Below, in pieces: positions 34,237-42,992 of a stretch of 64,000 nucleotides of DNA; within the stretch, counting starts at the first letter, position 1; each line of letters starts with the position of its first letter. Origin of the DNA: an uncultured Rhizobiaceae group bacterium (GTDB lineage Bacteria > Pseudomonadota > Alphaproteobacteria > Rhizobiales > Rhizobiaceae). Under the pieces are notes generated by a model that was not told the DNA's origin, made no database searches, and saw nothing but the letters and a program-made list of their open reading frames with translations. Location of the stretch: NCBI GenBank assembly GCA_937930845.1, contig CALHBJ010000010.1, positions 62,001 to 126,000 on the forward strand. Reading direction: 5' to 3'. Both the position numbers and the translations under genes were made by a program.

Positions 34237-35093
34237 CCCGGATTAACGCCTCCATCGAAGTCTCGGCAAAGCACGTCCATGACGGCAAATTGACCGCAGG
34301 CATGCTGCCAATGGGCACCCGCGTATATGTGACCGATGTGGGCGTTGATCCCGTGGCCGACATCGTGGCGGCAGCAAAAAAGATTGGTGAATTGGGCTAC
34401 AGCCCCGTGCCCCATATTCCCGCGCGCCGCATTGAAAGTGAATCGGCACTCAACGCCCGCCTTTCTGCACTGGTGGGTGACGCGGGCGTCGACGACATTC
34501 TCATCATCGCCGGTGAGGCAGACAGCCAAATGGGCCCCTATTCCCAAAGTCTGGAAATCCTGCAAACCGGCCTGATTGATAAACTGGGTATCCAACATGT
34601 GGGCGTTGGCGGCCACCCGGAAGGCAACCCCGCTTATTCCGGCCGCGATGTGATGCAGGTTCTCAAGGACAAAATCGATTTTGGAAAAGACAGCGATGCC
34701 GATTTCCGCATCGTGACCCAATTCGGCTTCGACGGACCAAAATTCGTTCAATGGGCAAATGATGTCCAAGAAGCTGGCATCAATGCGCCCATTCATCTGG
34801 GTGTCGCCGGTCCGGCAAAAATCACCACGCTGATCAAATATGCGGCCATGTGCGGCGTTGGCAATTCATTGAATTTCTTTAAAAAACGCACAGGCGCCAT
34901 TGCGCAGCTTGCCACCAAACATTCACCCGAAGAGGTGGTCACACCCATCGAGGCGGCATGGGCAAGCGGTTCAAGCAACATCGCACAATTGCATGTCTTC
35001 CCCTTTGGCGGGCTGCAAAGCTCAGCCGACTGGCTCAATGAACGCGGCTCATTTCAGTTTGATGCCCCCACGCCCGAGGCCTCGCTGGCATAG
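34233..35093 (+). CDS. Methylenetetrahydrofolate reductase-like protein (second copy)
   Basis: 286 residues, a TIM-barrel of the MetF family but divergent. It shows GYSPVPHIPARRIES, DDILIIAGEADSQMGPYSQS, GVGGHPEGNPAYSG, RIVTQFGFDG and INAPIHLGVAGPAKITTLIKYA, corresponding to the pterin- and flavin-site segments of MetF (HLTC/VxGD/GYPE/TQ regions). In this island it could run in the oxidative direction, converting methyl-THF to methylene-THF. It is coupled to the small PF13769-like protein by a 4-base overlap. A canonical metF lies convergent 57 bases away. Confidence 0.85.
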   Translation: MTRINASIEVSAKHVHDGKLTAGMLPMGTRVYVTDVGVDPVADIVAAAKKIGELGYSPVPHIPARRIESESALNARLSALVGDAGVDDILIIAGEADSQMGPYSQSLEILQTGLIDKLGIQHVGVGGHPEGNPAYSGRDVMQVLKDKIDFGKDSDADFRIVTQFGFDGPKFVQWANDVQEAGINAPIHLGVAGPAKITTLIKYAAMCGVGNSLNFFKKRTGAIAQLATKHSPEEVVTPIEAAWASGSSNIAQLHVFPFGGLQSSADWLNERGSFQFDAPTPEASLA

Positions 35094-35150
35094 TGTACCT
35101 TCCGGGAGCTTTCGCTCGCGGCAATGTAAACTGTCACGCGGCGTTACGGC

Positions 35151-36053
35151 CTAACCCGCAAGCGCGGGTTGAAACACGTCAACCGGGTTGCGCGAATGTG
35201 CAGCATAGAAGGCGCGAATTGTATCGGCTGTCAGATCCGCCCGGTTCAAACTATAGACATGAATGGCATTGACCCCATTTTCCGCCAGATCAGACACCTG
35301 ATCTTCCACAATTTCACGCGCGATCTGAGTGTGCACGGATCGGTCTTCACCGGCTTTCGCAAACTTGTCGAAATATGCGCCAGGAATGGACGCACCGCAC
35401 GCCTTTGAAAATTCGACAATCCTGTCGAAATTTGAAATCGGCATGATTCCAGGAATGATCGGCAATCGCACACCGCGCTTTGCCGCCCTTTCGCGGAACC
35501 GGTAGAAGTCCTCGTTGTTGAAGAAATACTGGGTTATCGCCCGTGTTGCCCCGGCGTTCTGTTTGGCCAGCAACACCTCTAAATCCGCCACGTCATTTGC
35601 CGCTTTGGGATGAATTTCCGGGTAAGCGCTGACACTGATATCAAACGGATGCACTGCCAAAATTGCAGCCACCGCCGCAGGCACAGACCCATATCCTGCA
35701 CATTCCAGCGCCCCGGTTTCTGCCGCATCCCCATCACCGCGTATGACCACCAGGCTGCGAATGCCATGGGCCCACAGATCGTGCGTAAATTCCAGCAGGC
35801 TGTCGCGGTTGAACCAGCAAAGCGCCACATGGCAGGCGGTGGGCACTTCATTGAGGGTTTGCAGGCGCACCGACCAGTCATCGGCCCCATCATCTCCGAT
35901 TCCCCCTGCCCCAAATGTCACTGACTGGAAGGCGGGCTTAAACCGGCGCAACGCATGTGCCGCTGTCATCAATGACCGCTCGGCACTCAGGCTCTTGGGC
36001 GGGAAATACTCAATGCTGACATCAACTTGATCACTTGGGGGAAGGAAAGACAT
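35151..36053 (-). CDS. metF: Methylenetetrahydrofolate reductase
   Basis: 300 residues of canonical MetF, reducing methylene-THF to methyl-THF for methionine synthesis (or the reverse under C1 oxidation). SIEYFPPKSLSAERSLM at the start contains the catalytic Glu, followed by FQSVTFGAGG, VVIRGDG, ISVSAYPEIHPKA, AITQYFFNNEDFYRF and PIIPGIMPISNFDRI. The ATG at 36053 (MSFLPPSDQVDVSIEYF) fits family length; the frame runs further upstream to 36155 through the AT-rich regulatory region. A dyad resembling ArsR/SahR operators lies 92-111 bases upstream. Confidence 0.95.
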   Translation of the reverse strand: MSFLPPSDQVDVSIEYFPPKSLSAERSLMTAAHALRRFKPAFQSVTFGAGGIGDDGADDWSVRLQTLNEVPTACHVALCWFNRDSLLEFTHDLWAHGIRSLVVIRGDGDAAETGALECAGYGSVPAAVAAILAVHPFDISVSAYPEIHPKAANDVADLEVLLAKQNAGATRAITQYFFNNEDFYRFRERAAKRGVRLPIIPGIMPISNFDRIVEFSKACGASIPGAYFDKFAKAGEDRSVHTQIAREIVEDQVSDLAENGVNAIHVYSLNRADLTADTIRAFYAAHSRNPVDVFQPALAG

Positions 36054-36144
36054 GAGCACTCCAATCAGACTTGAGTTCCGTTTGATGGGCCAATGCCCGA
36101 TCGCGACAATTTTTGTCGTGAAAAATACAATAACCTTATAAATC

Positions 36145-36164
36145 ATATAAAGCAATCTTGATAT
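36145..36164. promoter_or_regulatory. Candidate ArsR/SahR-like operator before metF
   Basis: ATATAAAG-CAAT-CTTGATAT, an 8-base dyad with a single mismatch, inside the AT-rich stretch upstream of metF. A further ATATAAAG half site follows at 36161-36168. Similar dyads are known for ArsR-family regulators of methionine/SAH metabolism; the regulator gene is not in the window. Confidence 0.45.
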
Positions 36165-36318
36165 AAAGAAATTGTTATGTAATTAAACGTGCATCAACAA
36201 TGCACAAAACAACGCCATTTGCGTGTCGCATTTGGCATCGCCAAGCCCGGCACGAACGACCAATAATCGTACAACAAAAGCGTTGCAGCCCGGCTGCCCG
36301 ACCACGGAGATTCCCCAC

Positions 36319-37266
36319 GTGACCAAAACTATTGTCGCATCCGCAACCCAGGAAATCATCATCGGTTTCGATCAGAAATTCTGTGTCATTGGTGAGCGCA
36401 TCAACCCAACGGGGCGCAAAAAACTGGCCGCAGAAATGCAGGCCGGTAATTTCGAAACGGTGAAAGCCGATGCCCTGGCCCAGGTTGCCGCCGGTGCCAC
36501 CATGCTGGATGTCAATGCGGGCGTCACGTCTGTTAATCCCAATGAGACCGAACCTGCCCTGTTGGTTCAGACCCTGGAAATGGTTCAGGAACTGGTGGAC
36601 GTTCCCTTGTCCATCGATTCTTCTGTCACGGCCGCCATCGAAGCCGGTTTGAAAGTCGCCAAAGGCCGCCCCTTGGTGAATTCGGTCACCGGCGAAGAGG
36701 AAAAGCTGGAAGCCATCCTGCCTTTGATCAAGAAGTACGATGTGCCGGTTGTGGCAATCTCCAATGATGAAACGGGCATTTCTGAAGACCCTGATGTGCG
36801 CTTCGCCGTTGCCAAGAGAATTGTCGAACGCGCAGCGGATTTTGGCATTCCCGCCCATGACATTGTGGTCGACCCCCTGGTCATGCCAATTGGCGCCATG
36901 GGCACCGCTGGCAAGCAAGTCTTCGCCCTGGTGCGCCGCCTCAGGGAAGAATTGGGGGTGAACACAACATGTGGCCTGTCTAATGTTTCATTTGGCCTGC
37001 CCCATCGCCACGGCATCAACGCCGCATTCATTCCCATGTGCATTGCATCTGGCATGACCAGCGCCATCATGAACCCCTGCCGCCCCCAGGAAATGGAAAT
37101 GGTCAACGCGGCAAACGTGCTGGCGGGTAATGATCAGGACTGTGGCGAATGGATTATGAAATACCGCGATTACGCACCCGCTACCGCTGGCGCACCGACA
37201 GCAACTGCCCCCACGGGCCGCTCTGGCGGACGTCGCGGTGGCCGCGCCGCGCGCACCGGCACATAA
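36319..37266 (+). CDS. Methyltetrahydrofolate:corrinoid methyltransferase (MtrH/AcsE/DHPS-like) with Arg/Gly tail
   Basis: 315 residues of the pterin-binding TIM-barrel. FCVIGERINPTGRKKLAAEM (pterin site), ADALAQVAAGATMLDVNAGV, VPLSIDSSVTAAIEAGL, GRPLVNSVTGEEEKL, DIVVDPLVMPIGAM, TTCGLSNVSFGLPHRHGIN and GMTSAIMNPC match methyl-THF corrinoid methyltransferases. It would move methyl from the corrinoid protein to THF. The C-terminus (residues 300-315, GRSGGRRGGRAARTGT) is an Arg/Gly tail like those of the MttB, BHMT-like and RACo-like proteins. The start is the GTG at 36319 after GGAGA; an in-frame GTG at 36223 is poorer. The RACo-like gene follows by 34 bases. Confidence 0.92.
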   Translation: MTKTIVASATQEIIIGFDQKFCVIGERINPTGRKKLAAEMQAGNFETVKADALAQVAAGATMLDVNAGVTSVNPNETEPALLVQTLEMVQELVDVPLSIDSSVTAAIEAGLKVAKGRPLVNSVTGEEEKLEAILPLIKKYDVPVVAISNDETGISEDPDVRFAVAKRIVERAADFGIPAHDIVVDPLVMPIGAMGTAGKQVFALVRRLREELGVNTTCGLSNVSFGLPHRHGINAAFIPMCIASGMTSAIMNPCRPQEMEMVNAANVLAGNDQDCGEWIMKYRDYAPATAGAPTATAPTGRSGGRRGGRAARTGT

Positions 37267-37300
37267 CCAAACGAATGCAGACATTGGCTGGAAACCGTTC

Positions 37301-39343
37301 ATGACCACCGATCCCCTCATCATCTTCACCCCGTCGGGCAAACGCGGGCGATTTCCCGTTGGAACACCCATCCTCGACGCTGCCCGTGAACTGGGCGTCT
37401 ATGTGGAATCGGTGTGTGGCGGGCGGGGCATTTGCGGGCGCTGCCAGGTGGAGACTCAGTTTGGCAAGTTCGCCAAACACGGCATTGAATCAACACAGGA
37501 AAACGTTTCCGCCTGGTCCCCCAAAGAGGAGCGATACACCGACAAGCGCGGTGCGCTAAAAGACGGGCGACGGCTTTCCTGTTCAGCGATGATCGAAGGG
37601 CCGCTGGTTGTTGAGGTGCCCGCCGACACGGTGCTGAATCAACAGACCATCCGCAAGGAAGTCGATGGTCGTACCATCGAACGCAATCCGGCAATCCAGA
37701 TGTGTTACATTGAGGTTGAAGAGCCCGATATGCACAAACCTCTCGGCGATCTCGATCGCTTGAAACTGGCGCTGGAAAAAGACTGGGGCTATGAGGATAT
37801 TCTGGTTGCCCAACAGATTTTACCGGAAGTCCAGTCCACTCTGCGCAAGGGCAAATGGACCGCAACCGCCGCCATACATCAGGATCTGGAAAGCTCACGA
37901 CCCACACTCATCGCGCTCTATCCGGGCTTGAAAAACGAAGCTTACGGCATCGCATGCGATATCGGTTCCACAACCATTGCCATGCATTTGTCTTCTCTTC
38001 TGTCGGGCCGGACCCTTGCCTCAGCAGGCGCACCCAACCCACAAATCCGTTTCGGCGAAGATGTGATGAGCCGGGTGTCCTATGTGATGATGAATCCGGA
38101 TGGCCGCGAAAGCATGACCCGTGCCGTGCGCAATGCTGTAAACGGCCTGATTGAAGAAGTGTGTACCCAGGCAGGTGTGGAACCCAAGGACATTCTCGAC
38201 AGTGTGTTTGTGGGCAATCCCATCATGCACCACCTGTTCCTGGGAATTGATCCAACGGAACTGGGCGGTGCGCCTTTCGCTCTGGCGGTATCTGGTGCGG
38301 TTCACACATGGGCCACGGAAATAGACCTGCAGATGAACGATGGCACCCGTGTTTATATCATCCCCTGCATTGCCGGGCATGTGGGCGCTGATGCCGCTGC
38401 GGCCACCCTGTCGGAAGCACCTTACAAGGGTGAGGAATTATCGTTGCTGGTGGATGTGGGCACCAATGCCGAAATTGTGCTGGGCAGTCGTTCGCGCAGC
38501 CTCGCCTGTTCATCACCGACCGGCCCTGCATTCGAAGGCGCGGAAATTTCCTGCGGCCAGCGCGCCGCGCCCGGTGCCATTGAGCGTGTGCGCATTGACC
38601 CGCAAACCCTGGAGCCGAAAATCCGAATCATCGGGGTCGATATGTGGTCCGACGAACCTGGTTTCGAACAGGCAGCAAAAGCAACCGGCGTGACGGGCAT
38701 TTGCGGTTCAGGCATTATTGAAGTCATTGCGGAAATGTTCCTGGCGGGCATCATCAGCGAAGATGGCGTGCTCGATGGCACCAAAGCAGCGGTTTCATCG
38801 CGCATTTACGAAGACAAACGAACCTTCTCCTACAAATTATGGGACACCGAGGACGGTCCTGACATCAGCGTCAGCCAGACGGATGTGCGCGCCATCCAAA
38901 TGGCCAAGGCCGCTCTTTATGCCGGTGTGCGCCTCCTAATGGACAAGTGCGAAGTCGAGACCATTAGCTCCATCAGTCTTGCAGGTGCGTTTGGCACGTT
39001 CATCGATCCCAAATATGCGCTGGTGCTGGGCCTGGTTCCCGATTGCGAAATCGCTTCAGTAAAGGCCGTCGGCAATGCGGCGGGAACCGGCGCACGCATG
39101 GCGTTGCTTAACCGCGATCATCGCCGCGAGATTGAGGAAACCGTGCGCCAGATTGAGAAAATCGAAACCGCCCTTGAACCAAAGTTCCAGGAACATTTCG
39201 TCAATGCCATGGCTTTCCCCAACAAGGTGGAAAAATTCCCAAGGCTGGAAGCAGAAGTCACCTTGCCTAAGCGCAGGGCCGGTGAAGCCACTGGGGATGC
39301 CACCGCCCCCAGACGAAGGGGCGGCCGCAGACGGTCAGCCTAA
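37301..39343 (+). CDS. RACo-like reductive activator of corrinoid proteins (2Fe-2S + ASKHA/DUF4445)
   Basis: 680 residues. The N-terminal ferredoxin domain carries CGGRGICGRCQ and a late LSCSAM cysteine for a 2Fe-2S cluster, a linker follows, and a large ASKHA-type domain (DUF4445) shows IACDIGSTTIAMHL, VFVGNPIMHHLFLG, LLVDVGTNAEIVLG and GICGSGIIEVIAEM. This architecture is that of RACo, which uses ATP to reduce inactive Co(II) corrinoid to Co(I). The last residues (670-680, PRRRGGRRRSA) are Arg/Gly-rich, shared with the other module enzymes. Start ATG 37301 (MTTDPLIIFTPSG); a longer in-frame start overlapping the MtrH-like gene exists. In an aerobe frequent reactivation would be expected. 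Confidence 0.92.
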   Translation: MTTDPLIIFTPSGKRGRFPVGTPILDAARELGVYVESVCGGRGICGRCQVETQFGKFAKHGIESTQENVSAWSPKEERYTDKRGALKDGRRLSCSAMIEGPLVVEVPADTVLNQQTIRKEVDGRTIERNPAIQMCYIEVEEPDMHKPLGDLDRLKLALEKDWGYEDILVAQQILPEVQSTLRKGKWTATAAIHQDLESSRPTLIALYPGLKNEAYGIACDIGSTTIAMHLSSLLSGRTLASAGAPNPQIRFGEDVMSRVSYVMMNPDGRESMTRAVRNAVNGLIEEVCTQAGVEPKDILDSVFVGNPIMHHLFLGIDPTELGGAPFALAVSGAVHTWATEIDLQMNDGTRVYIIPCIAGHVGADAAAATLSEAPYKGEELSLLVDVGTNAEIVLGSRSRSLACSSPTGPAFEGAEISCGQRAAPGAIERVRIDPQTLEPKIRIIGVDMWSDEPGFEQAAKATGVTGICGSGIIEVIAEMFLAGIISEDGVLDGTKAAVSSRIYEDKRTFSYKLWDTEDGPDISVSQTDVRAIQMAKAALYAGVRLLMDKCEVETISSISLAGAFGTFIDPKYALVLGLVPDCEIASVKAVGNAAGTGARMALLNRDHRREIEETVRQIEKIETALEPKFQEHFVNAMAFPNKVEKFPRLEAEVTLPKRRAGEATGDATAPRRRGGRRRSA

Positions 39344-39377
39344 GATCAGGACCACCGGATTTCCATCGACTGACCAT

Positions 39378-40394
39378 TCAAATCGCTGCGTTGATCTTTG
39401 CCTTGAACAGCGCGGCAATGTCGGCATATTTCTCACTTGTGGCGTGGATTTCATCATTCCAGTGAGATTTCTGCGTCAGGGTGCCGCGAACATTGACCAC
39501 ATGCACACCCGAATGCGATGCGGCCAGGCCATCCATCATGTCGTAAAGCGCATCAATCATAATGCGCACGATTGCCTGTTGTAACGGAGGATCAACAATG
39601 CCCAGTTCAGCCATCGGCCCACCCACCCATTCATCAGGCTTGGCATAAACCGGGTCACGCTCGTCGGTCTTGGAGCCGGGTATTGTGTAGTCATACCCGT
39701 GGATAATAATCGGCAGGCTGACAAAATCCGGGTCCGCACGAACCATTGTAATGAGCTTTTCATAACCGGTTTTCAAACGCGCCAGCACGGCAGCAAAATT
39801 GGCCTGATGGATGTGCCCCTTGGCATCCTTTGCAGGATCAAAAGGCAGCAGCAATTTTCCGATGACCGGCACATTGTCGGCGTCCAGTCCCAACACGTCA
39901 TTGCCTGCACCGGAAAACAAGAAAGCTTTCACATCATCGCGTTGATCATCCAGCGCCTCAAGATATTCGTTCATCTGGTCACCCAGGGGGCCGAACACCA
40001 TATTATCAAGCGTGTCGCCCGCAGCGCCCCGGCTCCACACATCGAAATCATCTTCCAAATGGTCGATCACATCGTCAATCAACAAGGGAAACTGAAACCA
40101 GGAATCCCCTTCCGAAACGATTACAGGTCTGCTCGACCCAAGCCGCCGCCGCCGTTTGAACCTGCGGCCACGGCGCCAGCGCTCCAGACCATTGCCAATC
40201 GACATGCCGCTTTCGCGCTGGGCCTGTTCCGGTGGAATATCCACCAATTGCCGGTTGGCGCGGAATATGGGGGAATCCGCACGGGTCAAATCCCGGTCAA
40301 TAATCAGATATTTGCGGATTGTGGATGCGGGCACATCTGGATCGCCCAGCATCTCCTCAAACTCGTCAAATGTAATTTTTGGTGTCGTATCCAT
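39378..40394 (-). CDS. SGNH/GDSL-type hydrolase
   Basis: About 338 residues, no signal peptide. The SGNH blocks are VIVSEGDSWFQFPLLID (Ser block), GAAGDTLDNM, FLFSGAGNDVLG (GxND) and WNDEIHATSEKY (Asp/His block), so an esterase or lipase-like activity is likely. An unusual basic stretch (RWRRGRRFKRRRRLGSSRP) just before the catalytic domain may bind acidic surfaces or nucleic acid. It converges with the RACo-like gene and precedes nothing in an operon. The start at 40394 (MDTTPKITFDEFEEML) is preferred; the frame is open to 40460. Confidence 0.8.
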   Translation of the reverse strand: MDTTPKITFDEFEEMLGDPDVPASTIRKYLIIDRDLTRADSPIFRANRQLVDIPPEQAQRESGMSIGNGLERWRRGRRFKRRRRLGSSRPVIVSEGDSWFQFPLLIDDVIDHLEDDFDVWSRGAAGDTLDNMVFGPLGDQMNEYLEALDDQRDDVKAFLFSGAGNDVLGLDADNVPVIGKLLLPFDPAKDAKGHIHQANFAAVLARLKTGYEKLITMVRADPDFVSLPIIIHGYDYTIPGSKTDERDPVYAKPDEWVGGPMAELGIVDPPLQQAIVRIMIDALYDMMDGLAASHSGVHVVNVRGTLTQKSHWNDEIHATSEKYADIAALFKAKINAAI

Positions 40395-40478
40395 GGGCTG
40401 ATCTTCCTCTGCACCATGCCCCTGAACGTTGAGCGTGGACCGGACAGAGAAAAAGATCAATGTTTACAAGCAATGCCG

Positions 40479-42026
40479 CTAGCCTTCCCGGGCAGGCCGG
40501 ATGAACCACGCAACGAGAAACACAATCATAACCAGCAAAGCCGGCACAATCGCAAACAGGGGATTCAGCAGGGCCACACCGGCTGCGGCGGCCCATAGGA
40601 TGGACACCAGCGCTTCGCACAGAGTTGCTGCACGTGAAGAAACCTGACGCCTGCGAAACAGGCTGCGATTGGCCTGACTGCGGAACCACAATTGCACAAC
40701 CACAGCTGATCCGGAGGCAAGCGCTGCACCTATAATCAGTGTTACGGCAATTTGCGCGGAGAAAAACAACATGGCCAACGCAAACGGTGCCACCACCAAT
40801 GCAATCACAACCAGAACCGCCTCCACCTTGGCCCACAAAATGGTGCGCGGCGGCACCGGCGCAGTTGTGATCAACTCGTGGGCGTCTTCGCCGGAAATCG
40901 TAATCCAGGCAAGGCCACCAGCCAATTGCCCCGTTGCCATCACCACGACAGGGACAACAACATAGAACATGCCCCCCTCCCCATAGCTGAACCATAGCAT
41001 CACGGCGGGCGGCACCAGATAGAGAATTTGTTGCAGGCTTTGCGACAACAGCCAGGGATCCCGGCGCAACAGGGCCCATTCCTTGCGCCGCAATCCTGCG
41101 CGCACAGAACCGCTTACCCGAAACCCTTTGAACTCCTGCGCCTTGCCGGAATGTTCACTCACACCTGCCGCCGCCAAAGCGTCCTGAGCAAAGCGCCGCG
41201 CCGAAAAACGTGCCACCAAAACCAGTGTGAGCACACTGGCCGCAACCAGAGCAATCCACTCCCACACACCACCAAGCGCTGCTTTTGCAAACATCCAAAG
41301 CCCGCTGGCTTCCTTGGGTGCAGCAGCTAGCGTTTCAGGCGATAATAACAGGGACAATCGTGAAGTTCCCTGCCCGAACATGATGCCGATCAACTGCAAG
41401 GCAATCACAAACCCCGCCCCCACGACTGCCGCCATTATTTGCGCCGTCAGTCGGGTTTTTGCCATGCCAACCCAACGGAACAAGCCAAGGGTCAGCAAAA
41501 TGGAAAGGGATGTGGCAATCACCCCCAAAGCCGCCAGCACACCATAGGCCGCAAACCAATGGGCACCATCAAGCCAGGCCAGGGTATTGATCACCGGAGC
41601 CGCGATAAAGGCCGACAACATCACGGTTTGAAAAGCCAGCACCACAGTACGCACTTCAAACAATCTGTGCGATGGCGCGGGAGAAGAGAGGATAAGATCA
41701 AGGTCAGAGCGGGTATAATATGCCCGGGTCACGGATTCTATTGCCTGGCTGAACATCAGCGAAAACAACATCAGCAAGGCCGCAGAAATTGTCAGATACA
41801 GCGACTTCCCAGCAACCAGGCCTTCCGCGACAACCGGCCCTAGCAGATAAGCTGCAAACACATGCATGCCCGCGATAAAACACACGATGATGAGACCCAC
41901 CACCGCCATGCGGCCAGGCTTCCCGCCAGTGACCAAAGAGGCAAAATCGCGCCAGATCAACCTGGCTTCATGATTGGCAAACCACCGCAATCCAAATCGC
42001 GGTTGTGGCGTGACAAGACCGCTCAT
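40479..42026 (-). CDS. ABC transporter permease (ABC-2-like)
   Basis: 515 residues with about 12 hydrophobic helices (for example GLIIVCFIAGMHVFAAYLLG, MLSAFIAAPVINTLAWL, VVGAGFVIALQLIGIMFG, WIALVAASVLTLVLVA). It lacks an ATPase domain. Its start overlaps the end of the ATP-binding subunit gene by four bases (ATGA), forming a two-component exporter. Substrate unknown; no substrate-binding protein is present, which supports export. Confidence 0.85.
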   Translation of the reverse strand: MSGLVTPQPRFGLRWFANHEARLIWRDFASLVTGGKPGRMAVVGLIIVCFIAGMHVFAAYLLGPVVAEGLVAGKSLYLTISAALLMLFSLMFSQAIESVTRAYYTRSDLDLILSSPAPSHRLFEVRTVVLAFQTVMLSAFIAAPVINTLAWLDGAHWFAAYGVLAALGVIATSLSILLTLGLFRWVGMAKTRLTAQIMAAVVGAGFVIALQLIGIMFGQGTSRLSLLLSPETLAAAPKEASGLWMFAKAALGGVWEWIALVAASVLTLVLVARFSARRFAQDALAAAGVSEHSGKAQEFKGFRVSGSVRAGLRRKEWALLRRDPWLLSQSLQQILYLVPPAVMLWFSYGEGGMFYVVVPVVVMATGQLAGGLAWITISGEDAHELITTAPVPPRTILWAKVEAVLVVIALVVAPFALAMLFFSAQIAVTLIIGAALASGSAVVVQLWFRSQANRSLFRRRQVSSRAATLCEALVSILWAAAAGVALLNPLFAIVPALLVMIVFLVAWFIRPAREG

Positions 42027-42793
42027 GCCGCCAGCTCCGCGTTCGCCGCATCGTCTTGCTCAACCAGATCAAGAAATACTTCTTCCAGCGTTTTCTTGCC
42101 CTTGCCGGTAAGTTCCTGAAGCTGTTCGAATGTGCCTTCAGCCACAAGCTTTCCCTGAACAATAACGCCGATCCGCTCAGCCATGCGTTCCGCCACTTCG
42201 AGAATGTGCGTGGTCATGATCACGGTCGTGCCTTGCGAAACTTTCGACAACAAAACGTCCTTCACCTGCCGTGCCGAACCGGCGTCCAGCCCGGTCAACG
42301 GTTCATCAAGAATGATCAATTGCGGCTCGTGAACCAACGCGCCTGCCAGGGCCACCTTCTGCCGCATACCCTTGGAAAACCCGCCACACCTCTGGTTGGC
42401 CTGCTCCTGAAGGCCCAGCCAGTCGACCAGTTCCATCGACCGTTTCTCGGCAATTTCCCGATCAATGCCCCACAGTCCGGAGACAAATTCCAGATATTCC
42501 ATCGGCGTGAGCCGGTCATAAATCATCGGCTCATCGGACACCCAGGCGACTTTCTGGCGCGCCGCGATAGGGTCTTTAAGCACGTCGGACCCAAATACGG
42601 ATATTTCACCGGCATCGGGCTTCAGCAATCCCGCCACCATGCGCAATGTCGTCGTCTTACCGGCCCCATTGGGGCCCAACAGGGCATAAAATTCCCCGCC
42701 AGCGATATTCAGATCCAACCCACGCACCGCAGGCTTGTCAAAAGCCTTTTCCAGTCCACTGATTTCCAATGCGGTCGTATTTTGTGAAGCCAT
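42023..42793 (-). CDS. ABC transporter ATP-binding protein
   Basis: 256 residues. Walker A GPNGAGKTTTLRMVAGLL, Q-loop/bacterial-type VAWVSDEPMIYDRLTPMEYL, signature FSKGMRQKVALAGALVH (with CGG before it), Walker B LIILDEPLTGLD and switch His in IMTTHILE. Pairs with the downstream permease gene through a 4-base overlap. Divergent from the GlxA-like regulator. Confidence 0.95.
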   Translation of the reverse strand: MASQNTTALEISGLEKAFDKPAVRGLDLNIAGGEFYALLGPNGAGKTTTLRMVAGLLKPDAGEISVFGSDVLKDPIAARQKVAWVSDEPMIYDRLTPMEYLEFVSGLWGIDREIAEKRSMELVDWLGLQEQANQRCGGFSKGMRQKVALAGALVHEPQLIILDEPLTGLDAGSARQVKDVLLSKVSQGTTVIMTTHILEVAERMAERIGVIVQGKLVAEGTFEQLQELTGKGKKTLEEVFLDLVEQDDAANAELAA

Positions 42794-42992
42794 GTGCCCA
42801 AATCCCGTTCCAGATCAATCCAGTTGAGGAGATAATAAGGGGCGTCGCTTTAGAGGCCGTGAAGCGGTGCGGTAAACAAACAGTCAACGCAACCGTTCAA
42901 CACGCTTCCCAATTGGAACCAAAATTGTTCTCTATGCGACACACATATTCTGTGCTAGCGGTCATAAACTAAGGTTCCCAAGGGGTAGGATT

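Noticed and set aside
39378-40394. Arg-rich stretch in the SGNH hydrolase considered as another RG tag of the corrinoid module
   Set aside because: It is internal, Arg/Lys-rich rather than Arg/Gly-rich, and precedes the catalytic domain, so it does not match the terminal tags.
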